In this document: one piece after another, positions 40,287 through 49,500 of the stretch
How the letters are laid out: each line of letters starts with the position of its first letter
How positions within the stretch are numbered: position 1 is the first letter of the stretch
Source: Caccovivens sp964594865
GTDB taxonomy: Bacteria > Bacillota > Clostridia > Christensenellales > UBA1242
Direction: 5' to 3'
NCBI GenBank assembly: GCA_964594865.1
Contig: CAZQMZ010000003.1
Location: 1 to 64,000 of the forward strand
DNA: 64,000 nt
Position numbers and translations under genes: made by a program
The notes under the pieces: model-generated
Seen by the model: only the letters and a program-made list of their open reading frames with translations
The model's database searches: none
What the model was told of the DNA's origin: nothing

Positions 40287-42413
40287 ATGGAAAAAGAACT
40301 TAAACTTATCAATGTCAACAAAAAATATAAATTGGCAGGAAAGCAAACTTTTCAAGCTCTATATGACATCAACATCGAATTTGAAAAAGGCGAACTTGTT
40401 TCAATTGTTGGTGAAAGCGGAAGCGGAAAATCGACCCTGATGAACCTTATCGGCGGGCTTGACAGCGATTTCACCGGCGACATTATTGCTGGCGGAGAAA
40501 ATTTGCGTAAACTTTCTGACAAACAGTTGGATAAATATCGCAAAAACAAGGTGGGCTTTGTCTTTCAGTCTTTCAATCTCATCTCACACCTTTCCATTTT
40601 AGATAACGTCACACTTTCGTTGACACTGTCGAATGTCAGCGAAAAACAAAAGGTGAAAAAAGCGACAGAGATTTTGAAACGCGTTGGACTTTCAACTCAA
40701 TTAAAGAGAAAGCCAACCCAACTTTCTGGCGGACAAAAACAACGTGTGGCAATCGCCCGCGCCCTGATCAACGACCCAGAAATCATCATTGCTGACGAAC
40801 CAACAGGCTCGCTTGACAGCACCACTTCCATGCAAATTTTGGAAATTTTGAAAGAAATTGCAGACAGTGGCAAACTTGTCATCATGGTGACCCACTCTGA
40901 AAAAGTGGCATCCGTTTCTTCTCGTGTGGTGGAGATTTCGGACGGAAGAATAATTTCGGACAAAATCAACGAAAAATATAAGAGAAAAAAGATTGCGCCT
41001 GCTGAAAAGCCAGCTGAAAAAGTTGAAGAGACTACCAAGAAAAAGAAAAAATCTGTCAACTATAAAGACCGTCAAACTCTCACTCTTTGGCAAGCCATAC
41101 GTCTGTCGATGCACAACATGTGGGCAAGCAAAACAAAGAATTTTCTCATGGCATTTGGCGTGGCAATTGGCATTGGAAGTTTGATTTTGATGATGTGTTT
41201 TTCGTCAGGTATTACTGATTATATCACCAACACCTCAAACTCATTCTCCGATCCAACAATCGTGACAATTTCAAAGAAAAACACTGAAGATAGCTCCTCA
41301 GGCTCTTTAATAAGTTCGCTGTTAGATTTCAGTTACACCCCATTTGATGAAGATGAAAATGAGATTGAAACATTGATTGAAAATATAAATAACTATTTAG
41401 CTGAGCAATACGAAAGTGGAAAACTGAGTGAAAGTTTCACCGTGACCGAAGAAAACATTTCCAGAGGCGTGCAAATGTACACAATTTCCACAGGAGAAAA
41501 CTCGAAAGCCTCCGTTACTAACACGGAAACAGATGAAAGTTTGAACATTTTCTGCATATACACCATCCCGCCTTATTACACCAGTGCAAATGTGGCAACT
41601 GGAGAAATGTGCACATCCGAAGGCGGAGTTATGTTCTCCAGCAAAATTCTCGAATTGTTTGAAAACGGAAGCATATATAACGACGACGGAAGTGCAAGAA
41701 CTGTCAAGTTGTCATTAAGTCTCGACGAAACTGGTGGAACAAACACATTACCTTACACACTTGAAGAAGAAGTGACAGGAATTATGGATATCTCCATTTT
41801 GTCGGGATATCTTGTGATGTATGTTGATTATGACTATTTGCAAGACATTTATGAAGGTTGGACCGGCACGACATTAAATCCAAACATCCTTTACATCCAA
41901 ACATCAAGTGAAGAAATCACAAATGCCATAAACACATACATCGCCGCCCAAGAAGGATACACCGGCTCAATTGAAGATCAACTTTCGGGTGTGTTTTCAA
42001 GCATGTCATCCGTCATTGGCACATCACTGATTATCATTTCTTGCATTTCACTTATCGTTTCTGCAATGATGATTTTGGTTGTGCTTTATATGAGCGTCAC
42101 TGAACGCACAAAAGAAATTGGCGTACTCAAATCAATCGGTGCACGTCGAAAAGATATTCGCAGAATTTTCACATCCGAAAGTTTCTTGATTGGTCTTTTG
42201 AGTGGTATTGTTGGCATTGTGTTCAACCTGATCCTTACCGGCATTGTCTATCTTGCACTCATCAACTTGATTGGCATCGCTCCGCTCACATATCGCTGGT
42301 GGTATTTTGCAGTTGCAATTGGAGTTTCAGTTGTGATCAGCATGCTTTCTGGACTCTACCCTGCAAACAAAGCTTCCAAACTTGACCCTGTGGAAAGTTT
42401 GCGAAGAGAATGA
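40287..42413 (+). CDS. MacB-type ABC transporter (ATPase fused to FtsX-like permease)
   Basis: 708 residues. ATPase domain (1-230): Walker A GESGSGKS (42-49), LSGGQKQR signature, Walker B IIIADEPTGSLD, H-loop VTHSEK. A Lys-rich linker follows (about 235-260). Then one membrane segment (FLMAFGVAIGIGSLILMMCF, about 290), an extracellular domain rich in Ser, Thr and acidic residues (about 315-565) and three segments at the C-terminus with the FtsX motif TERTKEIGVLKSIGARRKDIRRIF. Probably a peptide or antibiotic exporter or mechanotransmitter, controlled by the MarR protein upstream. No outer-membrane partner is expected here. Confidence 0.9.
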   Translation: MEKELKLINVNKKYKLAGKQTFQALYDINIEFEKGELVSIVGESGSGKSTLMNLIGGLDSDFTGDIIAGGENLRKLSDKQLDKYRKNKVGFVFQSFNLISHLSILDNVTLSLTLSNVSEKQKVKKATEILKRVGLSTQLKRKPTQLSGGQKQRVAIARALINDPEIIIADEPTGSLDSTTSMQILEILKEIADSGKLVIMVTHSEKVASVSSRVVEISDGRIISDKINEKYKRKKIAPAEKPAEKVEETTKKKKKSVNYKDRQTLTLWQAIRLSMHNMWASKTKNFLMAFGVAIGIGSLILMMCFSSGITDYITNTSNSFSDPTIVTISKKNTEDSSSGSLISSLLDFSYTPFDEDENEIETLIENINNYLAEQYESGKLSESFTVTEENISRGVQMYTISTGENSKASVTNTETDESLNIFCIYTIPPYYTSANVATGEMCTSEGGVMFSSKILELFENGSIYNDDGSARTVKLSLSLDETGGTNTLPYTLEEEVTGIMDISILSGYLVMYVDYDYLQDIYEGWTGTTLNPNILYIQTSSEEITNAINTYIAAQEGYTGSIEDQLSGVFSSMSSVIGTSLIIISCISLIVSAMMILVVLYMSVTERTKEIGVLKSIGARRKDIRRIFTSESFLIGLLSGIVGIVFNLILTGIVYLALINLIGIAPLTYRWWYFAVAIGVSVVISMLSGLYPANKASKLDPVESLRRE

Positions 42414-42444
42414 AATTGATAAATTGTGTTGAAAGAGAAAAAAT

Positions 42445-43104
42445 ATGATTAACATAAAAAAATTTTTGTTTGAACATGCCGATGAGAAGTATGCAGACTT
42501 CAATAAAAAATTCATCAAGTCTGCATACCAAATTGTCGGTGTGAGAATTCCAATTTTAAGAAAATTTGCCAAGGAAATTGAACCAGAATATATTGACTTG
42601 GAAGACAAATCGCTCACCCATGAAGAAATTTTGCTCTATGTCTATTCCGCCGCAGAGAATTATAAGACAGAAGATGAACAGTTGGAATATTTGCAAAACA
42701 TTCTGCCATATATCGACAATTGGTGCACCAGCGATTGCATTGACACAGCATTAAAAAGTTTGACCGGAGAAAAATCTTATCAATTTTTCACAAATCTACT
42801 TTTTGATGAACGCGAATTCTATATTCGAGTTGGCATTGTTGGACTTATGTTTTTCTTTTTGAAAACCGACAAACTTGATGAAATCTTGAAAAATTTGAAG
42901 AAAATCAAATCGCAAACATATTATGTCAAAATGGCAACTGCATGGTTTTTTGCAGAACTTTCAACTTTCAATTTTTCACTTGCAAAAGAAGAAATTTCAA
43001 AAATTCAAGACAAATTCATTAGAAATAAATCCATTTCAAAGGCATGCGAAAGTTTGAGATTGAACAAAGAAGAAAAAACTGAATTGATGAATTTAAAAAA
43101 ATAA
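42445..43104 (+). CDS. AlkD-like DNA alkylation repair protein
   Basis: 219 residues of HEAT-like helical repeats. Family marks: VGVRIPILRKFAKE, YIDNWCTSDCID (the conserved Trp-Asp region that reads NWDxxD in AlkD), ERFYIRVGIVGLMF-like FYIRVGIVGLMFFF and YYVKMATAWFFAEL. AlkD removes 3- and 7-alkyl purines. The first acidic residue after Trp is replaced by Cys-Thr-Ser before Asp, so activity should be tested. GAAAGAG before the ATG; the terminator is at 43142-43163. Confidence 0.85.
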   Translation: MINIKKFLFEHADEKYADFNKKFIKSAYQIVGVRIPILRKFAKEIEPEYIDLEDKSLTHEEILLYVYSAAENYKTEDEQLEYLQNILPYIDNWCTSDCIDTALKSLTGEKSYQFFTNLLFDEREFYIRVGIVGLMFFFLKTDKLDEILKNLKKIKSQTYYVKMATAWFFAELSTFNFSLAKEEISKIQDKFIRNKSISKACESLRLNKEEKTELMNLKK

Positions 43105-43141
43105 AATAAATTAAATAAAAATATAAAAAATAATAAAAAAG

Positions 43142-43171
43142 CAATAAAAAATGATTTTTATTGTTTTTTTT
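43142..43171 (+). terminator. Terminator behind the AlkD-like gene
   Basis: CAATAAAAA (43142-43150) and TTTTTATTG (43155-43163) followed by T8. Confidence 0.75.
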
Positions 43172-43200
43172 GAAATATTTTTTCGCTATACGTGTTGGAA

Positions 43201-43382
43201 TTTTTCTCGATTTTTAAATAATTTTTTATTTATTTTTCTTTTTTTTGATATTTTTTATTATTTTTTCTTAATTTTTCGACAATTTTTTTAATATTTTTTG
43301 CTAAATTTTTTACTTATTTTTTTTGCTAAAATTTTTTGCCGACATTTTTATGATTTTTTCGATAATTTTTAATTATTTTTTT
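43201..43382. other. Array of about 17 T-tracts phased at 10-12 bp (probably curved DNA)
   Basis: On the plus strand runs of five to eight T start at 43201, 211, 222, 233, 239, 251, 261, 272, 283, 294, 306, 317, 332, 345, 354, 366 and 376. The typical step is 10-12 bp, close to the helix repeat, so the bends of the A/T-tracts should add up. Apart from this no gene is seen between 43105 and 43372. Confidence 0.7.
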
Positions 43383-44527
43383 CTAGATTGACGACTGACG
43401 CTTATTGCAACACCCACACCAGCCATAAAAACTGCAACAGATGTTCCGCCACTTGAAATGAAAGGAAGGGGAAGTCCTGTTGGCGGAATACTTCCCGTCA
43501 CCACAGCAATGTTCAAAAGTGTTTGAACGGCAATGACAATTCCAATTCCGCATGCAAGCAAACAACCAAAACGATCTTTGGCATTTAAACCAATTTTGAA
43601 AAGTTGATAGACCAGCAAACCAAAAACAAGAATGACAGCAATGCATCCGACATAACCCAACTCTTCGCCTATTATTGAAAAAATGAAATCAGATTCGGCA
43701 AATGGCAAGAAAAGATATTTTTGGCGCGACTGAAACAACCCCACGCCAAACCAACCACCATTGCCAAGAGAATAGAGAGATTGGATGAGTTGAAAGCCTT
43801 CACCTTGTGGTGAAGCCCAAGGGTCGAGAAAGGCAAAAAGACGTTTTAAGCGATATGGTTCTGTCAAAATCAAAACCGGCACCATCACACCTGCCATACA
43901 CGAAAAAATGATTGTATGCTTTTTCGTTATCCCGCCAACAATCAACATGAAAAATGTGACAATTGCCAAACACATTGTCACGCTCATGCTTGGCTCGATG
44001 ATGACAAGCACACACAAAATTCCAGCAACTGCAAGTGGTGGAAGAAGTCCTTTGAAAGATTTGATTTTGTCATGCTTTTCGGAGAGATAACACGCCAAAA
44101 ACAGCACAAGCGAAAACTTTGCAATCTCAGATGGTTGAATGGACACTCCAAGAAAATTGACCCATCGATTTGCGCCATAACTTTGCACGCCGAAGCCGGG
44201 CACAAACACCAAAACAAGCAAGACAATGCTCCCCGCCAAAACCCAATATCGAAATTTTTTGAGAACGTGATAGTCAACAAAAGCAAAAAAGAACATTGCA
44301 ACAAGCCCAAGAATGACGCCAAAAATTTGTTTGAACAAGAAGAAATATTCGTTTCCATAGCGATAACTTGCCGAATATGAACTTGCGCTGTAAACCATAA
44401 GACAGCCAAACCCAGCAAGAGCTATCACCAAGAGAATGACAAAAAACTCTTGTTTCGAAAAAATTTTCTTTGATGAAAAATTTATTTTAAACTTATTTCC
44501 AATCACACTCAACGACTTTTTTTTCAT
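43373..44527 (-). CDS. FtsW/RodA/SpoVE-family peptidoglycan polymerase
   Basis: SEDS glycosyltransferase, about 384 residues, ten hydrophobic segments. Motifs: GANRWV, PSEIAKFSLVLFLACYL, the catalytic-region Asp in FAESDFIFSIIGEELGY, and SIPPTGLPLPFISSGGTS. A basic N-terminal tail precedes the first segment. Start ATG 44527 shares one base with the murD stop (TAATG); AAGGA lies upstream. Position behind murD suits both ftsW and the sporulation copy spoVE; murG does not follow, so I leave the symbol open. Confidence 0.9.
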   Translation of the reverse strand: MKKKSLSVIGNKFKINFSSKKIFSKQEFFVILLVIALAGFGCLMVYSASSYSASYRYGNEYFFLFKQIFGVILGLVAMFFFAFVDYHVLKKFRYWVLAGSIVLLVLVFVPGFGVQSYGANRWVNFLGVSIQPSEIAKFSLVLFLACYLSEKHDKIKSFKGLLPPLAVAGILCVLVIIEPSMSVTMCLAIVTFFMLIVGGITKKHTIIFSCMAGVMVPVLILTEPYRLKRLFAFLDPWASPQGEGFQLIQSLYSLGNGGWFGVGLFQSRQKYLFLPFAESDFIFSIIGEELGYVGCIAVILVFGLLVYQLFKIGLNAKDRFGCLLACGIGIVIAVQTLLNIAVVTGSIPPTGLPLPFISSGGTSVAVFMAGVGVAISVSRQSRKK

Positions 44528-45828
44528 TAAAATCCTTCTTTCAAATTGCTTAGGATGATATTTTTGAAGCACTCGCCCCTTTCGGCATAGTTTGAAAATT
44601 CATCAAAACTTGCGCATGCCGGCGAAAGTATGACATAGTCACCTTTTTCAGCATCTTTTATACAAAATTGCACCGCGTCATAAAACTTTTCAAACACTGC
44701 ACGCGAATAGCCATATTTTCTGGCAGATTCTGCAATCTTTTCTCTTTCTTGACCGAAACATATCACTTTTTTGACGGCAAACTGACGGCAAAATAAATCG
44801 TCATAGTTGATGTCCTTCCCTTCACCGCCCATCAAAAGCAAAATACTTTTGCCTTTGAATGCTTCCACGCACGCTATGGTGCTTGCAACGTTGGTGGCTT
44901 TGCTGTCATCAATGAACACAACATCATTCATTTCTCCCACTTTTTCCATGCGATGAGAAGCGGGAAGGAAGGTCTTGATTGGTTCGAAATAGGCACTTGG
45001 TGGAAGTTTGAACTGACTGCATATCGCCACGCTTGCCAAAACATTCTCCAAATTCTTTTCGCCCAAAAGCGGAATGTCACTTATACTGACAATTTTGCGC
45101 TTGCCGGCATATATTTGGTTTTTCCAGACATAGACACCCTTTTTTATTTTATTTTTGGAAAAATAAAGGCAATTTCGGTGCTCAATTTTTCTTGCATTTT
45201 GATCGTCCAAATTCAAAATCAAAACATCCTTTCTCTTCAAATTGTCTGCAATCTTGCTCTTGACACACATATATTCTTCAAAACTGCCGTGCCTGTCCAA
45301 ATGATCTGGCTGGACGTTCAACACGCACGCCACATCCGCACGAAAAAATCTGCTTGTTTCAAGCTGAAAACTTGACACTTCACAAACAACAACACTGTCT
45401 TTGGTGGTTTTTTCACAAACTGCCGAAAAAGGAAGACCAATGTTTCCGCACAAAAAAGTCTCATATCCAGCCGACTTGAGAATTTTGTTCACAAGCATAC
45501 ACACCGTCGTTTTGCCGTTTGTGCCAGTGACCGCAACAATTTTTCCGCGTGAGTTTAAGTAGGCAAAATCAATCTCGGAAATCACAGGAATTTTTCGTTC
45601 TTGAAACCTTTGCAAAAGTGTATTATCTCGGCATTTCACTCCCGGACTTATCACCACCAAATCCCAATCTTTTTCTTCCGGATTACGCTCAAAGCCAATT
45701 TGGTCAAAGAAGCGCACATCTTCATCGTAAAAACTGACATACGCACTCTTTTCTTGCAAAATTTTGATGACCGCTCGTCCACTGTCGCCAAGCCCATACA
45801 CCAAAATTTTCTTGTTTTTCAATTTCAT
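44527..45828 (-). CDS. murD: UDP-N-acetylmuramoyl-L-alanine--D-glutamate ligase
   Basis: 433 residues. Rossmann-like N-terminal domain (VYGLGDSGRAVIKIL), ATP site AVTGTNGKTTVCMLV, NVQPDHLDRHGS and the C-terminal SKATN...VLLMGGEGKDINY region. Adds D-Glu to UDP-MurNAc-L-Ala in the cytosol. 15 bp behind mraY, coupled to the SEDS gene downstream. Confidence 0.95.
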   Translation of the reverse strand: MKLKNKKILVYGLGDSGRAVIKILQEKSAYVSFYDEDVRFFDQIGFERNPEEKDWDLVVISPGVKCRDNTLLQRFQERKIPVISEIDFAYLNSRGKIVAVTGTNGKTTVCMLVNKILKSAGYETFLCGNIGLPFSAVCEKTTKDSVVVCEVSSFQLETSRFFRADVACVLNVQPDHLDRHGSFEEYMCVKSKIADNLKRKDVLILNLDDQNARKIEHRNCLYFSKNKIKKGVYVWKNQIYAGKRKIVSISDIPLLGEKNLENVLASVAICSQFKLPPSAYFEPIKTFLPASHRMEKVGEMNDVVFIDDSKATNVASTIACVEAFKGKSILLLMGGEGKDINYDDLFCRQFAVKKVICFGQEREKIAESARKYGYSRAVFEKFYDAVQFCIKDAEKGDYVILSPACASFDEFSNYAERGECFKNIILSNLKEGF

Positions 45829-45843
45829 ATTTGCTCCGTTGAC

Positions 45844-46809
45844 TTAAATTCCAACGGCCAAAACCCCCGCCAAAACTGCAAGCGAAACTGCCATTGTTAT
45901 AACTATATATACGATGACAATTCGATTTTCATGCACTCCTTTTTGCTCAAAATGATGATGAAGCGGTGCCATCAAAAACACTCGCTTTTTGGTGCGCTTA
46001 TAATGCAAAACTTGAATGATGTCTGAAAGTGCTGAAAGCACAAACATCACTCCCATGATTGGAAGAAGAAGTTCCAAACCTGAAAGAACAGCCACGACTC
46101 CAATAAATCCCCCAAGCGCCAGCGAGCCAGTGTCACCCATGAATATCTTGGCAGGATAGCAATTGAAAAGCAAAAAGCCCAAAATGCCACCGCAAAGCCC
46201 AAAGCAAAGCATTGCCAAATTGCTCATTTCCATTTCACCAACAACCGCCAAAATTATACCAAAAACAAGAACATAAACAAAACTCACTCCACCTGCCAGC
46301 CCGTCCAAACCGTCGGTCAAATTGACACTGTTGGCAGTTGCCACAAGCACAAAAATAACAAGCGGAATGACCGCCCAACCGATGTCAAATTTCCACGAAA
46401 AGAAAGATATGCTTGTCCTGTCCGACAAAAAAATATAGACAGCCACCACAACAGCAATGCCAACTTGTCCAATAATTTTTTGATATGGTCTGAGCCCTTC
46501 ATTGTGATGATTGTGCACCTTCAAAAAGTCGTCCAAAAATCCAAGCAAAGCATAGCCCAATGTCACAGCAACTGCAAACCATGCAAGAAAAGAGTCTTCT
46601 GAAAATAAAAAGAAGGTTGAAAAAAGGAGCACTATCAAGAAAATAAGTCCGCCCATTGTTGGAGTTCCTTCCTTTGACGCATGCTTGTCCACATAATGCA
46701 AAATACTTTGCGACGCTTTAAGTCTTTTGCAAACTGCCAGCACAACAGGAGCGATTATTGTGGCAAAAATTAAACACAAAAGTCCACAAATTATGAATTT
46801 AACTACCAT
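45844..46809 (-). CDS. mraY: Phospho-N-acetylmuramoyl-pentapeptide transferase
   Basis: Forms lipid I in the membrane. 321 residues, ten hydrophobic segments. Motifs: EGTPTMGGLIFL, NLTDGLDGLAGG (catalytic Asp), NCYPAKIFMGDTGSLALGG and HHHFEQKG near the end. Overlaps the murE stop by 7 bp. Confidence 0.96.
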   Translation of the reverse strand: MVVKFIICGLLCLIFATIIAPVVLAVCKRLKASQSILHYVDKHASKEGTPTMGGLIFLIVLLFSTFFLFSEDSFLAWFAVAVTLGYALLGFLDDFLKVHNHHNEGLRPYQKIIGQVGIAVVVAVYIFLSDRTSISFFSWKFDIGWAVIPLVIFVLVATANSVNLTDGLDGLAGGVSFVYVLVFGIILAVVGEMEMSNLAMLCFGLCGGILGFLLFNCYPAKIFMGDTGSLALGGFIGVVAVLSGLELLLPIMGVMFVLSALSDIIQVLHYKRTKKRVFLMAPLHHHFEQKGVHENRIVIVYIVITMAVSLAVLAGVLAVGI

Positions 46810-48254
46810 TCTTTCCCCCTATTTGCAATTGGGTTGGAATTTTCAAAACATTCATAAACCACATCAAAATCGTTATATGGCTTTTTCACGCCCGCCACTT
46901 CTTGATATTTTTCCGCACCCTTTCCGGCAATGATAATCAAATCACCGCCATTCGCTTTTTCAATCATGTTTCTGATTGCCGTCCGTCTGTCAGGCTCAAC
47001 AAAATGCTCTTTCTTCATCCCTTTTTCGATGTCAGCGATTATGTCAAGCGAATTTTCGAACCGCGGATTATCATCGGTCAAACAGACAACATCGGCATAT
47101 TTTTCCGCGACGGCTCCCATTTTGTGCCGTTTGTCGCGATCGCGATTTCCACCACAGCCAAACACAAGATAAATTTTTTTGTCAGTCAAATTTCGAGCCG
47201 TTTTAAGCACATTCATAAGACTGTCCGGCGAATGCGCAAAATCGATGACAACATATTTTCCGTCAATTTTGCTGACATTAAATCTCCCTTCAACAGGATA
47301 TATGAAATTCAGCCCGTCTTGCAATTGCTTGCCATTCAGTCCCAAAATATGACAGACCGAAAGCCCTGCAAGACAGTTTTCGATGTTATATTCTCCAATC
47401 AGGTTGGTCTTGACACTGACAACATTGTCACAAACATTGCCGTCGAATCGCGAACCTTCCAGCGAACAAAAGGTGTTTATGGCAAAGGTATCGCAAGGAT
47501 TATGAAGACCATAAGTCGTCAACGGAACATCACAATTTCCAATCAATTTTCGTGCCGAATCATCATCTACACAAATCACCGCGTGCTTCATGTTCGCTCT
47601 TGAAAAGAACTTCAATTTTGTTTGCTCATATGCTTCAAAGTTTTTGAAATAATCCAAATGATCCTGCGTGATGTTTGTCAAAACGCCAACTTCAAACATA
47701 ATTCCATGCACCCGCTTTTGTTCGATTGCGTGCGCCGAAACTTCCATGACAACATATTCCACACCGGCCTCGCGCATTTCATAGAAAGTTTTGTGCAAGA
47801 AGTCAGCATCCGGAGTTGTCAGTGGACAGTCCAAAACATGCCCATTATAAAACACTCCATTTGTGCCAATGATAGCACATTTTTTGCCGTTACGTTTCAA
47901 CATCTCGGCGATGATATGCGCAGTGGTGGTCTTGCCATTTGTTCCCGTCACACCAACAATTTTCAAATCATCACAGGCACGATGATAAAAATTTGCACAT
48001 GCGGTGGCAAAAAGTTCTCTCGTATTGTCCACTTTAATCGAGTTTTCATACGGCAAATCAAAGTTGCAAACAACAAAAGATGCTCCATTTTCTTCGGCTT
48101 CCAAACATCTTTCTTCTGCCTTTTGCCGATCTTTTGTCAGGCAAAAATAAATCTCGTTTTCGTCGACGGTTTTGCTGTTGCGACTTATCTGTTTGATGTC
48201 AACATTTTGAAACCTTTCAGACAAATTGTTTCCAATAATTTCTTTAAGAAGCAT
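46803..48254 (-). CDS. murE: UDP-MurNAc-tripeptide synthetase (meso-diaminopimelate type)
   Basis: 483 residues. ATP site GVTGTNGKTTTAHIIAEML, EVSAHAIEQKRVHG, NITQDHLDYF and the C-terminal domain. The amino-acid pocket motif is DNPR, as in enzymes that add meso-diaminopimelate; Lys-adding enzymes differ here. This suggests an A1gamma-type wall. First gene of murE-mraY-murD-SEDS; AAAGGAGAG precedes the ATG. Confidence 0.95.
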   Translation of the reverse strand: MLLKEIIGNNLSERFQNVDIKQISRNSKTVDENEIYFCLTKDRQKAEERCLEAEENGASFVVCNFDLPYENSIKVDNTRELFATACANFYHRACDDLKIVGVTGTNGKTTTAHIIAEMLKRNGKKCAIIGTNGVFYNGHVLDCPLTTPDADFLHKTFYEMREAGVEYVVMEVSAHAIEQKRVHGIMFEVGVLTNITQDHLDYFKNFEAYEQTKLKFFSRANMKHAVICVDDDSARKLIGNCDVPLTTYGLHNPCDTFAINTFCSLEGSRFDGNVCDNVVSVKTNLIGEYNIENCLAGLSVCHILGLNGKQLQDGLNFIYPVEGRFNVSKIDGKYVVIDFAHSPDSLMNVLKTARNLTDKKIYLVFGCGGNRDRDKRHKMGAVAEKYADVVCLTDDNPRFENSLDIIADIEKGMKKEHFVEPDRRTAIRNMIEKANGGDLIIIAGKGAEKYQEVAGVKKPYNDFDVVYECFENSNPIANRGKEW

Positions 48255-48348
48255 AATCTCTCCTTTTTCATATTTTAATATAGAAATTATTCAATCTTGT
48301 TGCGAAGTCAAAAAAAGTTAAAATTAGACAAAATTTTCAACCTAAAAA

Positions 48349-49449
48349 TCATTTTTTCACTTTATCCACAACTTCTTCAAAAATTGCCAATGCGTCACTT
48401 GGAAATGCTTTGACAAGTTGATTTTCTTTCTCCAAATTTGTTTTACACTGCTTTAAAACGGCACTTAAAATGTCCTTGAAAGACAACCCTTCAAACAAAT
48501 AAAACCCCAAAGAGCCGGGAATGGTGTTGATTTCGTTGACATAGAGTTTTTCAAGTTTCTCATCATAAAGAAAATCCACACGCACAATGCCCTGACAATC
48601 AAACAAACGATAGACCTTTTCCGTCATATTTTCAATTCGACGCACCAATTTTTTCTCAACCGTTCTGCTTTTGGATTCAGTGGAGAGATATTTGTCATCA
48701 AAGGAATATATCTCCCCTTTGCCCGTCACTTCATTGACCTTTGAAAGAAAACAGTTTCCATCAAAAAAGAAACATGCACAATTATATTCGCGAAGATTTT
48801 CCACCATTTTTTCCACAATAATTTTGTTGTCGAACTCAAATGCCAACTCAACCGCTTTATCAAAATCGGCGACATTTTTACACACAGAAATTCCAATCGA
48901 ACTTCCCAAATTCGCCGGCTTGACAATGAGCGGAAATTTGATTTTTTTGAGCACTTTGTTTTTCTCAAACGTTCGATATAGTGTCACAAACAATGGTGTG
49001 TCAATGTCATTTGCCTTGCAAACATCCTTCATAACCGCCTTATCCATGCATAGCGCCGAAGAAAGCACCAACGGCGAACTCTGCGCAACTCCGCACGTTT
49101 TAAACACTCCCTGCACCGCACCGTCTTCGCCGATATTACCATGGCAACAATTCAAGACTGCGGAAATTTTTGCATATTCCAAAAACTTCTTACCCTTTTT
49201 CATCATAAGAACATTTTCGCCAAGCACAAAAGTGACTTGACGAAGTTTTTTTCCATATTTTTGAAAATTATGATAGATTTTTATGTCGTCTAAATTTTTT
49301 CCAATCCACCATCGACCATTGCGATCTATGTAACAAAAAATATAATCATATTCTTCCGGCAAATTTTTGCCCACTTGCAAAGCCGTTATTATGGAAATGT
49401 CATGTTCGACGCTTTTCCCACCAAACAACAAAAGAACGTTTTCTTTCAT
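48349..49449 (-). CDS. ddl: D-alanine--D-alanine ligase
   Basis: 366 residues. N-terminal LLLFGGKSVEHDISIITALQV, ATP-grasp core with VKPANLGSSIGI, the metal-binding region RVDFLYDEK...VNEINTIPGSLGFYLFEG. Makes the D-Ala-D-Ala end of the wall precursor. Ser after GxxGSS and Tyr/Phe in the omega-loop are like normal D-Ala enzymes as far as I can tell; no vancomycin-resistance gene is nearby. Located just upstream of murE with a 94-bp gap. Confidence 0.94.
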   Translation of the reverse strand: MKENVLLLFGGKSVEHDISIITALQVGKNLPEEYDYIFCYIDRNGRWWIGKNLDDIKIYHNFQKYGKKLRQVTFVLGENVLMMKKGKKFLEYAKISAVLNCCHGNIGEDGAVQGVFKTCGVAQSSPLVLSSALCMDKAVMKDVCKANDIDTPLFVTLYRTFEKNKVLKKIKFPLIVKPANLGSSIGISVCKNVADFDKAVELAFEFDNKIIVEKMVENLREYNCACFFFDGNCFLSKVNEVTGKGEIYSFDDKYLSTESKSRTVEKKLVRRIENMTEKVYRLFDCQGIVRVDFLYDEKLEKLYVNEINTIPGSLGFYLFEGLSFKDILSAVLKQCKTNLEKENQLVKAFPSDALAIFEEVVDKVKK

Positions 49450-49500
49450 GTGAAATATATATGCCTTCTTTCAAAATCTTGACAATGAAATCACAAAAAT

